In this document: positions 34,513 to 43,855 of the stretch, in pieces
Layout of the letters: every line of letters begins with the position of its first letter
Numbering within the stretch: position 1 is the first letter of the stretch
DNA from: Arthrobacter roseus
GTDB lineage: Bacteria; Actinomycetota; Actinomycetes; Actinomycetales; Micrococcaceae
Reading direction: 5' to 3'
Length of the DNA stretch: 64,000 nt
Assembly (NCBI RefSeq): GCF_016907875.1
Contig: NZ_JAFBCU010000001.1
Span: forward strand, 372,001-436,000
Notes under the pieces: generated by a model
What the model was told of the DNA's origin: nothing
Seen by the model: the letters and a program-made list of their open reading frames with translations, nothing else
Databases searched by the model: none
Translations under genes and position numbers: made by a program

Positions 34513-35510
34513 AAATCCTGCTCTGGCATGTCCACGGCGGTTGGACCGATGCTTTTGTGCGCGGCCCGCACCAGTACCTGCTGCCCACAACGCCCGACGG
34601 CGGCCCGTGGGGGCTTGGTCGCGGTGGTCGTGACTGGCCAGCTAACGCCGTCGAAATTGCGCCGGAGAACCTCGCAGATCAGGAGCCCGACGTCGTTATC
34701 CTCCAACGTCTCGAAGAGTTCGACGAATGTGAACGGCTTCTGGGGCGTCGTCCCGGTCGGGACATCCCGGCCATTTTCCTTGAGCACAACACGACCAAGG
34801 GTGACGTTCCCAACAGCCGTCACCCGTACGCGGATCAGCACGAGATTCCGGTGGTCCACGTGACCTACTTTAACCAGCTCATGTGGAACTGCGGGACGGC
34901 GGAGACGACGGTCATCGAGCACGGAATCGTGGACCCTGGGCACCGCTATACGGGCGAGCGAGCGCGTCTGGGCGTCGTGGTCAACGAACCGATTCGCCGC
35001 GGACGTGTCACCGGGACGGACCTCTTGTCCGGGTTCTCGCTGCACGCTCCGCTCGAGGTCTACGGGATGGGCACGGACGGACTGGGGCTGGAACTTGAGC
35101 TTTCCCCGGAACGGTTGATCGAGCGTGGGGACCTGCCCACCGGACGCTTACACGCCGAACTAGCCGGATGCCGCGCGTACATCCATCCCATGCGCTGGAC
35201 GTCGCTGGGCCTGTCGCTACTGGAAGCGATGCACCTAGGGCTGCCCGTGATCGCACTGGGCATGACCGAGGCGTACCGGGCCATACCGCCGGGGGCGGGG
35301 GTGGTCTCCAACGACGTCGAGCTCCTTCACCGGACCGCAGCTCGGCTGATCAACGATCCTGACGAGGCGCGAGCCATGGGCACAGTCGCCCGGGCCACAG
35401 TGCTCGAACTGTACGGGCTGGGCGCGTTCATCGAGTCCTGGGACAAAGCACTGGAGAAAACTGTTGGGCGCACCCGGGTGTTCGCGGTGCCGGAGAGGAG
35501 AACCCGATGA
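34509..35510 (+). CDS. Glycosyltransferase, GT4/group 1-like
   Basis: This 333-aa protein has an N-terminal domain that begins MKILLWHVHGGWTDAF, and a C-terminal domain with AELAGCRAYIHPMRWTSLGL and SLLEAMHLGLPVIAL, the EX7E-like donor site of GT-B group 1 enzymes. The donor sugar is not known. It is in the middle of the overlapping gmhB-hldE run, overlapping both neighbours by 4 bp. Confidence 0.85.
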   Translation: MKILLWHVHGGWTDAFVRGPHQYLLPTTPDGGPWGLGRGGRDWPANAVEIAPENLADQEPDVVILQRLEEFDECERLLGRRPGRDIPAIFLEHNTTKGDVPNSRHPYADQHEIPVVHVTYFNQLMWNCGTAETTVIEHGIVDPGHRYTGERARLGVVVNEPIRRGRVTGTDLLSGFSLHAPLEVYGMGTDGLGLELELSPERLIERGDLPTGRLHAELAGCRAYIHPMRWTSLGLSLLEAMHLGLPVIALGMTEAYRAIPPGAGVVSNDVELLHRTAARLINDPDEARAMGTVARATVLELYGLGAFIESWDKALEKTVGRTRVFAVPERRTR

Positions 35511-36769
35511 AGATTGCCATGATTTCGGAGCACGCCAGCCCCCTGGCTGCGCTGGGAGGGGTCGACGCCGGCGGACAGAACGTCCACGTCGCCGCCCTGT
35601 CCACAGCTCTTGTCCGGCGAGGCCACGAGGTCACCGTCTATACACGGCGCGACGACGATCAGCTGCCCAACCGGGTGCGGACCGACGGCGGCGTGGAAGT
35701 GGTGCACATCGACGCCGGGCCGCCCCGATGCGTTCCCAAAGATGAGCTCCTGCCCTACATGGACGCGCTGGCGGACGGGGTAGCCCGCGATTGGGGTTCC
35801 TCACCACCGGACCTGGTGCACGGGCATTTTTGGATGTCGGGGCTCGCCGCGCTCAATGCCGCAGCCCATATGGCTGCGGCTGGCTACACCATCCCCGTGG
35901 TGCAGACCTTCCACGCACTCGGCACGGTTAAACGTCGCCATCAGGGCGTTGAAGACACCAGTCCCGCCGCCCGCGCCATATTGGAACCCTCTGTGGGCTG
36001 CAATGCGGATCGCATTATTGCCACTTGCACCGATGAGGTCTTTGAACTCAAAGCGATGGGTGTCTCCGGCACGCGTGTGTCCGTTGCCCCCTGCGGCGTT
36101 GATCTAGACCTCTTCCGGCCCGCTGACATTACCCGCGAACCTGGCGGCCCCTTCCGTATCGCCAGCGTGGGGCGCCTAGTGCCTCGCAAGGGCGTGGAAC
36201 TCGTGATCCGTGCCCTGCGGATCCTGCAGGACCAGGGAGTCGACGACGTCGAACTCGCCATTGTCGGTGGCGGCGCCGTGAGCGGGGAGGCTGGTGACCC
36301 GGAGGCTGAGCGGTTGCTCGCACTCGCCCGTGAGCTTGGCGTCGATGGGAAAGTGCGACTGCGCGGACAGGTTTCCCGCGAACGGATGCCGCTGGAAATC
36401 TGCCGGGCCGACGCCGTCGTCTGCGCCCCCTGGTACGAGCCGTTCGGGATTGTTCCGCTGGAGGCGATGGCCTGCGGCGTCCCGGTTATTGCGGCGGCCG
36501 TGGGCGGTCTGATCGACACTGTGGTGGAGGGCAGGACCGGCCTCCACGTACCGCCGAGGGACGCCGAAGCCATTGCCGAGGCCATCCTGCAGCTGAGGAA
36601 CAACCCGGAGCTGGCACAACGGCTCGGCCGCGACGGGCTGGCTCGCGTGCGCAGACGGTACTCATGGGACCGCATTGCAACGGACACCGAGAAGGCTTAC
36701 CAGGCCGCGATAGCAACCGCTGGCACCCGCAGGACTAGCCTGCAGCAAACAGGAGGGAAAGCGCTATGA
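35507..36769 (+). CDS. Glycosyltransferase family 4 (MshA/sucrose-phosphate-synthase-like)
   Basis: The protein has 420 aa. GT-B features: the acceptor-side GGVDAGGQNVHVAALSTALV, PDLVHGHFWMSGL, VAPCGVDLDLFRP, VGRLVPRKGVELVIRAL, and the donor-site WYEPFGIVPLEAMACGVPVI with the EX7E glutamates. The nearest families are MshA and sucrose-phosphate synthase-like transferases. The acceptor is unknown; given the location, it may extend the heptose-bearing glycan. It overlaps gmhA by 4 bp. Confidence 0.9.
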   Translation: MKIAMISEHASPLAALGGVDAGGQNVHVAALSTALVRRGHEVTVYTRRDDDQLPNRVRTDGGVEVVHIDAGPPRCVPKDELLPYMDALADGVARDWGSSPPDLVHGHFWMSGLAALNAAAHMAAAGYTIPVVQTFHALGTVKRRHQGVEDTSPAARAILEPSVGCNADRIIATCTDEVFELKAMGVSGTRVSVAPCGVDLDLFRPADITREPGGPFRIASVGRLVPRKGVELVIRALRILQDQGVDDVELAIVGGGAVSGEAGDPEAERLLALARELGVDGKVRLRGQVSRERMPLEICRADAVVCAPWYEPFGIVPLEAMACGVPVIAAAVGGLIDTVVEGRTGLHVPPRDAEAIAEAILQLRNNPELAQRLGRDGLARVRRRYSWDRIATDTEKAYQAAIATAGTRRTSLQQTGGKAL

Positions 36770-37437
36770 GAACTCTTCCGGCACACCAGGCCATCCCTGC
36801 AACAACCACCCGGGCTGCGGCGTCCAACGATCGGGTGCCCAGCGGCGCTGCGACCGCGGCCGTCGAAGAGCACCTGCGCAATGTGGTCCCTGCTGTCGAA
36901 TCCCTCCGCCGTGAAACCGGCCGCCTCGCGGGTTGGGGAGTGGAACTCGCGGACAGGCTGATGCGCGGGCACCGACTCCTCGCAGCTGGGAATGGCGGCT
37001 CCGCGGCCGAAGCCCAGCACCTCACCGCTGAACTGGTGGGACGGTTCGACGGCGAACGCGAACCGTTCTCGGCCATCTCCCTTCACGCGGAAACCTCGGC
37101 CGTGACCGCGATCGCCAACGACTACGGGTTTGACCAGCTCTTCGCACGCCAGGTCCGCGCTCACGGCCGGCCCGGCGACGTCCTGATCTTGCTGAGCACC
37201 AGCGGCAAGAGCCCCAACCTGCTCAACGCTGTCGAGGCGGCCCGCAGCATCGGCGTCGCGAGTTGGGCGTTCACCGGGCCTGCACCGAATCCGCTCGCGG
37301 CGTCCTGCGACGACTACGTGGCAATCGACTCACCATCCGCTAACGCGCAGGAAGGACACCTGATTGGTCTGCACGCTCTGTGCCGGGCATTCGACGCCGA
37401 GGTCTCCCAGTGCCGGTTCGAGGAGGCAACCCAATGA
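36766..37437 (+). CDS. gmhA: SIS-domain sedoheptulose-7-phosphate isomerase-like
   Basis: The protein has 223 aa: an N-terminal helical part, then a SIS fold with AAGNGGSAAEAQHLTAELVG, ETSAVTAIANDYGFDQLF and LLSTSGKSPNLLNAV, all diagnostic for GmhA, which makes D-glycero-D-manno-heptose 7-phosphate from sedoheptulose 7-phosphate. About 30 extra residues precede the usual N-terminus. It overlaps the hldE-like gene by 4 bp. Confidence 0.92.
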   Translation: MRTLPAHQAIPATTTRAAASNDRVPSGAATAAVEEHLRNVVPAVESLRRETGRLAGWGVELADRLMRGHRLLAAGNGGSAAEAQHLTAELVGRFDGEREPFSAISLHAETSAVTAIANDYGFDQLFARQVRAHGRPGDVLILLSTSGKSPNLLNAVEAARSIGVASWAFTGPAPNPLAASCDDYVAIDSPSANAQEGHLIGLHALCRAFDAEVSQCRFEEATQ

Positions 37438-38804
37438 AGAAGCTGAAACTAGTGGTGGTTGGGGACGTCCTGCTCGATGCGGATTTCACCGGCGGCGCCA
37501 ACCGTCTCTGCCCCGATGCACCCGTTCCCGTGGTGGACGTGGCCACCGTTTTGCGGCGGGCTGGAGGTGCGGGCCTGGTGGCCTCGATGCTCAGCCGGGA
37601 CGGGCACGACGTCGAACTGGTCACCGTACTCTCGGACGACGAGGCCGCGATCCTGCTGCAAAAAGCACTGGGAGACATCGCCGTCGTCGCCGGTCCATCG
37701 TGTGCTCTAACGCCCGTCAAAAGCCGCATCCGCGTGGACAATCAGTCGGTGGTCCGCTTTGACGAGGGTTGCGGCACACCGCCCGTTCCGGAGGTGACTC
37801 AGGAGATGTTGGCTGCTTTTCAACACGCCGACGCCGTGATCGTCGCTGATTACGGCCGGCGGCTGAGCGAAAACGCTGAGTTGCGCGAGGCGCTCACACA
37901 GCTGGCAACTCGGATTCCTGTGGTGTGGGACCCACATCCCTCCGGTGCAGAACCCGTCCCCGGAGTCACCGCCACGACGCCCAACCTTTCCGAAGCGTTG
38001 AAACTTTCCGGCGCCACCGGACACGGCTTTGAAGCCGCAGTAGAGGCAGGTGTCACCCTCCGTGACCGCTGGAACAGCCACGCCGTCGTCGTCACCCGGG
38101 GACAGGACGGGGCCGTCATCCTCACCCCAAACGGACTGCCGCAGGCCGTGCCGGCACCGAAGATCGACGTCGGCGATCCTTGCGGTGCCGGGGACCGGTT
38201 TGCCTCGGCGCTGGCCGTGGCGTTGGCGCGGGGACTCTCACTGGATGAAGCCGTGGAAACCGCCGTCGGCGAAGCGGCCGCGTTCCTGGCCAACGGTGGT
38301 GTAGCTGCGATGGCGCGAGAGCCGGAACCAGAGAAACTGCCCGGAACTGACTTGGACGCGCTGCGCGTGGCCAACTCGGTACGAGGTAACGGTGGAACGT
38401 TGGTTGCTACCGGCGGGTGCTTTGACCTGCTCCATGCCGGACACGCACGCACCCTGGCCGCGGCGCGCACACTCGGAGACGCACTCATTGTCTGCCTCAA
38501 CTCCGACGCCTCCGTGCGCCGACTCAAGGGTGAGCAACGGCCGATCATGGGTGAACAGGACCGGGTGGAACTGCTCCTCGCCCTAGAGTGCGTGGACGCC
38601 GTGATGGTCTTCGACGAAGACACACCCGAATCCGCGCTGGACACTCTCCGCCCGCACATCTGGGTCAAGGGCGGCGACTACACCGCGGACAGCCTGCCAG
38701 AAACGGCGCTCCTGAAGACGTGGGGTGGAAGAACTGTCACGGTTCCCTACTACGCCGCCCGGTCAACCAGCCGGCTCGCCGATGCAATCGAACGCGTCGG
38801 ATAA
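37434..38804 (+). CDS. HldE-like bifunctional heptose kinase / nucleotidyltransferase, copy 1
   Basis: The protein has 456 aa. The N-terminal PfkB-type kinase domain (about 1-300) ends in DPCGAGDRFASALA with the catalytic aspartate; the C-terminal cytidylyltransferase-like domain (about 325-456) has TGGCFDLLHAGHARTL (HxGH) and VKGGDY. In HldE these phosphorylate heptose 7-phosphate at C1 and then add a nucleotide. The substrate-side glycine motif reads RAGGAGLVAS rather than PGGAAN as in copy 2, so specificity may differ. ATG 37434 overlaps the gmhA stop. Confidence 0.88.
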   Translation: MKKLKLVVVGDVLLDADFTGGANRLCPDAPVPVVDVATVLRRAGGAGLVASMLSRDGHDVELVTVLSDDEAAILLQKALGDIAVVAGPSCALTPVKSRIRVDNQSVVRFDEGCGTPPVPEVTQEMLAAFQHADAVIVADYGRRLSENAELREALTQLATRIPVVWDPHPSGAEPVPGVTATTPNLSEALKLSGATGHGFEAAVEAGVTLRDRWNSHAVVVTRGQDGAVILTPNGLPQAVPAPKIDVGDPCGAGDRFASALAVALARGLSLDEAVETAVGEAAAFLANGGVAAMAREPEPEKLPGTDLDALRVANSVRGNGGTLVATGGCFDLLHAGHARTLAAARTLGDALIVCLNSDASVRRLKGEQRPIMGEQDRVELLLALECVDAVMVFDEDTPESALDTLRPHIWVKGGDYTADSLPETALLKTWGGRTVTVPYYAARSTSRLADAIERVG

Positions 38805-38855
38805 CACTTCCCACTGCGTTGTGCAGAGAACAGCTTGTCAATAGAAGGAGACACC

Positions 38856-39554
38856 ATGAAAGACGCAGGAAACCCAGGTCGCGTTCTCGTCACCGGTGGA
38901 GGATCGGGCCTCGGCGCCGCCGTCGTTCAAGCAGTCATCACGGCAGGAGGAACACCCCTCGTGCTCGACCGGGATGTGAGCGCCGTGTCTGGCACGAAAT
39001 GCCTGGAGGTCGACGTCGCCGACCGCGCAGCTGTGGAAACCGCAGTGAAAGCGGCAGCGGAAACACTGGACGGGCTCGACGCCGTCGTCACCGCAGCAGG
39101 GATTGACCGGTGCGGCCGCCTCGACGACGTACCCGCAGAGGAATGGGAGAAGGTGCTAGGCGTCAACCTGTTCGGCACCGTATCCACGGTCCGCGCCGCG
39201 CTGCCATACCTCAAACAAAGCCACGGGCGGGTCATCACGATCGCTTCCACTCTGGGGATTCGCGCCGTCGGCGACGCGACCGCCTACTGCGCGTCGAAGT
39301 TCGGCGTCATGGGTTTCAGCCACTCACTCGCGGCGGAAACCGCCGGCGAAATTGGGGTGACCACCATGATCCCCGGCGGCATGAAAACCCGCTTTTTCGA
39401 CGACCGCACCGAGCAGTACAAACCTCAGGACGATTCACGACTGAACAGCCCCGACCGGGTGGCGGACGCGATTCTCTTTGCGCTGAACCAACCTGTTGGA
39501 TGCGAAGTCCGTGAAATGCTCATCGCCCACGAAGAAGAAGGCTCGTGGCCATGA
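38856..39554 (+). CDS. Classical short-chain dehydrogenase/reductase
   Basis: This 232-aa protein has cofactor motif VTGGGSGLGAAVV (TGxxxGxG), AAGIDRCGR (NNAG-like), and catalytic ASTLGIRA with Ser and YCASKFG with Tyr/Lys. It is a classical SDR, not an extended HldD-type epimerase. The likely role is oxidation or reduction of a sugar carbon or alcohol in the cluster pathway. ATG 38856 has AAGGAG 6 nt upstream. Its 3' end overlaps the convergent GT9 gene by 35 bp. Confidence 0.9.
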   Translation: MKDAGNPGRVLVTGGGSGLGAAVVQAVITAGGTPLVLDRDVSAVSGTKCLEVDVADRAAVETAVKAAAETLDGLDAVVTAAGIDRCGRLDDVPAEEWEKVLGVNLFGTVSTVRAALPYLKQSHGRVITIASTLGIRAVGDATAYCASKFGVMGFSHSLAAETAGEIGVTTMIPGGMKTRFFDDRTEQYKPQDDSRLNSPDRVADAILFALNQPVGCEVREMLIAHEEEGSWP

Positions 39555-40692
39555 GTTCACGCACGTCGGCATAGACATCGTCGGGCTGGATCGCCGCAAC
39601 CAGTGAATCATCGTGTTCACAACGTTCGGACGTCCAGCCCACCTGCGTCACGTCCCGCCCACAAACCGGGCAATGTGTCACCCAGGCCATGCGGACACGA
39701 TGCAACATCCGACCGATCGCACCAGCATTGATCACATTGCCCACCCAGTAGATTCCTACCGTGGGCGTACCCACGGCCTGCGCCAGATGTCGTGGGCCGC
39801 TGTCGTTGCCCACCATGACGGTCGCAGCGCTGAGTAGACCCACCAGCTCGCTGAGTGAAAGCTCGCCCGCTACTGACGAGACTGCGGTGTGATTGGCCAG
39901 CCGGACAATGTCCGCGGCGGCGCCGACGTCGGACTCGTCCCCGACAACCAAGACCCGGCAGCCATCCTCAGCGGCTCGGTGACCAATGGCAGCGAACGAC
40001 GACGTCGGCCACCTCCGACGCGGATCCGTGGCGCCGGGGTGGATGACCAGCAGCTCGTTGCCGCCCGTGAGCCAGCGTTGGCCGCCGTCGTGCTCCTGAT
40101 CTGTGACCTCAATCTGTGGTTCCAGAGTTGTTGGGTAGGCGCCAGCCAGCCCGGCAACCTCGAGGAAACGGAAGACCTCGTGCTGGCTGTAGATATAGGG
40201 CAGCGTGCGATCGAGTGGTTCGGCGTCGGGCGTGCGGGTACCCACTGTGTGCGGAGCCTTGAGCTTCAGCAGAAACGGGTTTGAATACCGGCCGCCACCG
40301 TGCAGCTGGACGGCTAGATCAAAGGTCCCTCCAAGACGGTCAAAGAACCTGTCGAGCTCGGCTGCGTCGTCGTCGGTGTTGCCGCTGGTGCCCTCGCGAA
40401 CACCCTGGGCGAAGGGCAGTACCTCGACCTTCAACACGCTGCCGGGCCGCCCCTCAAGGAGTACGCGGTGGGCTGGGGCACCCAGCAGGGTGATGTCAGC
40501 CTGCGGATACGCGGCGGCAAGAGCATCGATGGCTGGCATAGCGAACATGAGATCGCCCAGGCCTCCGCCGCGAAGGACCGCGATCGTTCGAACGCCGTCG
40601 AACTTCTGCAGCACCGGACCCACACCCCTGGCGATAAGCTCGCTCCCGCCGAAGGTCGCCGTCGTCCGCTGCTCGGGCAGCTGCTGCTCCAC
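39520..40692 (-). CDS. Glycosyltransferase family 9 (heptosyltransferase-like), opposite strand
   Basis: This 390-aa protein has GT9 segments: TIAVLRGGGLGDLMFAMPAI, VIHPGATDPRRRWPTSSFAA and VGNDSGPRHLAQAVGTPTVG. After the transferase core comes a cysteine cluster (HCPVCGRDV, SERCEHDD) that looks like a zinc site, uncommon in GT9. It is the only minus-strand gene inside the cluster and its end overlaps the SDR gene. It shares a 200-bp divergent spacer with the aldehyde dehydrogenase gene. Confidence 0.88.
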   Translation of the reverse strand: MEQQLPEQRTTATFGGSELIARGVGPVLQKFDGVRTIAVLRGGGLGDLMFAMPAIDALAAAYPQADITLLGAPAHRVLLEGRPGSVLKVEVLPFAQGVREGTSGNTDDDAAELDRFFDRLGGTFDLAVQLHGGGRYSNPFLLKLKAPHTVGTRTPDAEPLDRTLPYIYSQHEVFRFLEVAGLAGAYPTTLEPQIEVTDQEHDGGQRWLTGGNELLVIHPGATDPRRRWPTSSFAAIGHRAAEDGCRVLVVGDESDVGAAADIVRLANHTAVSSVAGELSLSELVGLLSAATVMVGNDSGPRHLAQAVGTPTVGIYWVGNVINAGAIGRMLHRVRMAWVTHCPVCGRDVTQVGWTSERCEHDDSLVAAIQPDDVYADVRELMATSLLLRGR

Positions 40693-40800
40693 GCGGTCTC
40701 CTCACCTGTCCGGTTGTTCTTCACCTCTGACCATAAGGGCACTGATGGCGCTGTTCCAGTCCGCACATCAATTAACCACGGGATGTGTAAAAGAAGCAGC

Positions 40801-40836
40801 TGCTGGGTACAGAACCAGCACTGGGTGTAAAACCAG
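40801..40836. promoter_or_regulatory. Two adjacent short palindromes (candidate operator)
   Basis: TGCTGG-N8-CCAGCA (40801-40820) is followed at once by CTGG-N8-CCAG (40821-40836), with similar interiors (GTACAGAA and GTGTAAAA). The pair lies in the spacer between the divergent GT9 and aldehyde dehydrogenase genes, 60-95 bp before the latter, where a regulator would bind. No regulator gene is adjacent. Confidence 0.35.
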
Positions 40837-40895
40837 CAACGGACCCGCGACGCCGCCCGAAACGAACGGCCCACACGACCCGGAGGAATGCGAAG

Positions 40896-42335
40896 ATGAC
40901 CAATGCCAGCACCGACATCACACCGGAGCAAACCACTTTCACTGTCTACGACCCGCGTGACGGCAGCACAGTGGCAACGGTGCAGTCAGCCAGCCGGGAA
41001 CAGGTATCGATCGCGCTCTCCCTTGCCCGCTCTGCCCACGCTGAATGGGCCGCCACCAACCCGGCTGACCGCGGCTCCATGCTGCGCGACGCCGCCGATC
41101 GGCTACGCGCGGAGGCGCAAAAGCTTGCCGAACTCAACAGTCGCGAAACCGGCAAGTCCACGGACGAGGCACTCGCCGGAATTATGGCAGGGGTCTCCAC
41201 CCTGGAGCAATACGCGGAATTGGGTCCGGTGCATCGCGGCCTCAGCCTTCGAGGCTCCTTGCTGGCCGCTGACTATACGGTGAGCGAGCCACGCGGAGTT
41301 GCTGTCCTACTTACTCCCTGGAATGACCCCGTGGCCGTGGCCGCGGGGCTCATTGGCGCCGCGCTGGTCACAGGGAACACTGTGGTGCACAAGCCCAGCG
41401 AACGCTGCCCCTCCCTCGGATTCGCGCTGGGGGAGACGCTGTCGCAGGCCTTTCCCGACGGCGTTTTCACCACCCTGACCGGCGGCCCAGAAGTTGGAAC
41501 CATGCTAACCATGGAAGACGGTGTCGACGTCTTCGCTCATGTCGGATCGAGCGCCACGGGTGGACGGATAGCGCGTGCCGCCGTCCTCACCGGCGCACAC
41601 GTGATCCGCGAAAATGGTGGCAACGATCCACTGCTGGTGGATGAGGACGTTGACCCGATCTGGGCTGCCCGGCAAGCCGCCCTCGGTGCCTTCGCCAACA
41701 GCGGGCAGATCTGTACCTCTGTAGAACGTATATACGTACATCGGAATATAGCCGATACCTTCTGTGATGCACTGGTGAAGGAGGCCCGCGAACGCAACCG
41801 CAACGGCATAGCGCCCCTTGTGGACCGGCGGCTTCGTGATGTTGTCGACGAGCAGGTACAGCACGCCCGACAAACAGGTGCGCGAGTTCTGGAAGGAGGC
41901 TCGGTGCCGGACGGCCCGGGGACGCATTACCCCGCAACCGTGCTCACAGACTGCACCGACGGCATGGAGATCATGAGCGAGGAAACGTTCGGTCCGGTAG
42001 CTCCTGTGCGAGTTGTCGACAGCTTCGATGAAGGACTCAACCTGGCCGCGACTGGACGCTACGGACTTGCTGCCACAGTGTTGACCGCTGGGATCGAACA
42101 CGCACACCAAGCCATAGCAGCGCTGCCCGTGGGAACCGTGAAGATCAACGCCGTCTTCGGTGGCGCTCCGGGAGGATCCGCACAACCCCGTAAGGACAGT
42201 GGACACGGATTTGGCTACGGACCTGAACTGCTCGACGAATTCACCCGCGTCAAAGTGGTCCACGTTGGTATCCCGGAGACGCGTAGTGATGCTGCTGCCG
42301 GCTCTACCGATTACACCGCGGGGGAGTCAGCATGA
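40896..42335 (+). CDS. Aldehyde dehydrogenase family protein
   Basis: This 479-aa NAD(P)-dependent enzyme has LTPWNDPVAVAAGLIGAAL near the cofactor site, VHKPSERCP, FAHVGSSATGG, the general base in IRENGGNDP (E kept, though the usual L is N) and the nucleophile cysteine in NSGQICTSVERIYV. It oxidises an aldehyde to an acid; the partner substrate may be a sugar-derived aldehyde. GGAGG lies 10 nt before the ATG. It overlaps the second hldE-like gene by 4 bp. Confidence 0.92.
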   Translation: MTNASTDITPEQTTFTVYDPRDGSTVATVQSASREQVSIALSLARSAHAEWAATNPADRGSMLRDAADRLRAEAQKLAELNSRETGKSTDEALAGIMAGVSTLEQYAELGPVHRGLSLRGSLLAADYTVSEPRGVAVLLTPWNDPVAVAAGLIGAALVTGNTVVHKPSERCPSLGFALGETLSQAFPDGVFTTLTGGPEVGTMLTMEDGVDVFAHVGSSATGGRIARAAVLTGAHVIRENGGNDPLLVDEDVDPIWAARQAALGAFANSGQICTSVERIYVHRNIADTFCDALVKEARERNRNGIAPLVDRRLRDVVDEQVQHARQTGARVLEGGSVPDGPGTHYPATVLTDCTDGMEIMSEETFGPVAPVRVVDSFDEGLNLAATGRYGLAATVLTAGIEHAHQAIAALPVGTVKINAVFGGAPGGSAQPRKDSGHGFGYGPELLDEFTRVKVVHVGIPETRSDAAAGSTDYTAGESA

Positions 42336-43855
42336 GTTCCCTCGACAATGTTCGGGGCCTCGCAGACTGGATCCCCGGCCGCCTCGCGGACATTGCCCCG
42401 GTGATCACCGTGGTCGGAGACGTCATGCTCGATGGCTGGTGGCACGGGACCATCGAACGCTTCTGCCGGGAAGCGCCAGCGCCCGTGGTCGAACTCACCC
42501 AGCAGACCTACGCGCCCGGAGGCGCCGCCAACACTGCCATGAACCTAGCTGCCCTCGGAGCACGAGTGCGGATTGCAGGCCTGACTGGAACTGACGACGC
42601 CGGACGGCAACTGCGCGAAATCCTCACCAACGCGAACGTGGACACGACACACCTCATTCAGCACCCTGGCGCGACCACCACCACCAAGTATCGGGTTCTC
42701 GGCGGAGATCAGATGATGCTCCGGCTCGACAGCGGTGCCACCACCCCAACAGCCGAAGCCCTGCAGGTCCTCGCCGATGCGGTGCCCGGCGCACTCGCGG
42801 ACAGCGCCGCCGTCGTCATCTGCGATTACGGTTCCGGTGCCCTCAGCGGGGTCGTGCACGAAGCGTTGCTGAAGGAGCCCCGGCCCGGCGTCACTGTGGT
42901 GGACGCCCATGATCCCGGGCCGTGGGCACCCTTGCGCCCCGATGTTGCCACACCCAATGCTGCCGAAGCGGCGCAACTGCTCGGGCTGAAATGGGACGAC
43001 TCTGCTCGACGCGTTGACCAGGTGCAGGAGCGCGCCTCCGACCTTCTGGAAGCAACAGGTGCCCGCGCCGTCATTGTCACCCTGGACCGCGACGGCACTG
43101 TCATGCTGACGCCCGATGACCGAGGTCACCGCACCTGGGCCAAACCCGTCACCGAGAAGCAGGCCTCTGGCGCCGGTGACACGTTTGTGGCGTGCCTGAC
43201 GCTGGCGCGCGCGACAGGACTGCCGCTGACCACGGCACAGGACCTTGCGCAGATCGCGGCCGACGTCGTTGTGCGCCGTAAAGGGACATCCGTCTGCTCC
43301 ACGGCCGACCTCGCCAAGTATCTTGGGTATTTCCCCGACAGCGTGGTGGACGCCGAAACTCTGGCCTCACTGATCGCGGAGGAACGCGCCGCCGGTAAAC
43401 GCATTGTGTTGACCAACGGCTGCTTCGACGTGCTCCACCGCGGCCACACCCGATACCTCAATCAAGCCAAGGAACTCGGAGACGTACTGGTGGTAGCGCT
43501 GAACGACGACGCCTCCACACGCAGACTCAAAGGCCCCGATAGGCCCATCAACGCACTGAGCGACAGAGCAGGAGTCATTGCGGCGCTGAGTTGCGTCGAT
43601 TACGTGACGGCATTCAGTACCGATAACCCCATTCCACTGATCGAAATCCTGCATCCCGACATCTACGCCAAGGGAGGCGATTACTCCACGGAAATGCTCG
43701 AAGAAACAGACGTGGTGGAAGCCCATGGAGGCGTGGTCAGGATCCTGGACTACGTGGCTGATCACTCCACAACCGCCGTCGTCGAGAGAATCCAGGCTCA
43801 AGTAGCCCACCAACCGGGTCACAATCCTGCGCAACGAGGGGCTGAAGTTCTGTGA
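42332..43855 (+). CDS. hldE: HldE-like bifunctional heptose-7-phosphate kinase / heptose-1-phosphate adenylyltransferase, copy 2
   Basis: The protein has 507 aa. The PfkB kinase domain (about 25-340) shows VVGDVMLDGWWHG, APGGAANTAMNLAALG, and ASGAGDTFVACLTLA with the catalytic Asp; the nucleotidyltransferase domain (about 360-507) shows LTNGCFDVLHRGHTRYL and YAKGGDY. It is closer to E. coli HldE than copy 1. It should convert D-glycero-D-manno-heptose 7-phosphate to a nucleotide heptose, together with GmhB. It overlaps both neighbours by 4 bp. Confidence 0.92.
   Translation: MSSLDNVRGLADWIPGRLADIAPVITVVGDVMLDGWWHGTIERFCREAPAPVVELTQQTYAPGGAANTAMNLAALGARVRIAGLTGTDDAGRQLREILTNANVDTTHLIQHPGATTTTKYRVLGGDQMMLRLDSGATTPTAEALQVLADAVPGALADSAAVVICDYGSGALSGVVHEALLKEPRPGVTVVDAHDPGPWAPLRPDVATPNAAEAAQLLGLKWDDSARRVDQVQERASDLLEATGARAVIVTLDRDGTVMLTPDDRGHRTWAKPVTEKQASGAGDTFVACLTLARATGLPLTTAQDLAQIAADVVVRRKGTSVCSTADLAKYLGYFPDSVVDAETLASLIAEERAAGKRIVLTNGCFDVLHRGHTRYLNQAKELGDVLVVALNDDASTRRLKGPDRPINALSDRAGVIAALSCVDYVTAFSTDNPIPLIEILHPDIYAKGGDYSTEMLEETDVVEAHGGVVRILDYVADHSTTAVVERIQAQVAHQPGHNPAQRGAEVL

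Noticed and set aside
38856-39554. SDR as the missing HldD epimerase
   Set aside because: It has the classical-SDR TGGGSGLG and YCASK motifs and only 232 residues; HldD is an extended SDR with TGGAGFIG and about 310 residues.
32798-43855. Heptose cluster as contamination from a Gram-negative genome
   Set aside because: GC content, codon use and GTG/ATGA start overlaps match the surrounding actinobacterial genes, and the cluster is continuous with them.
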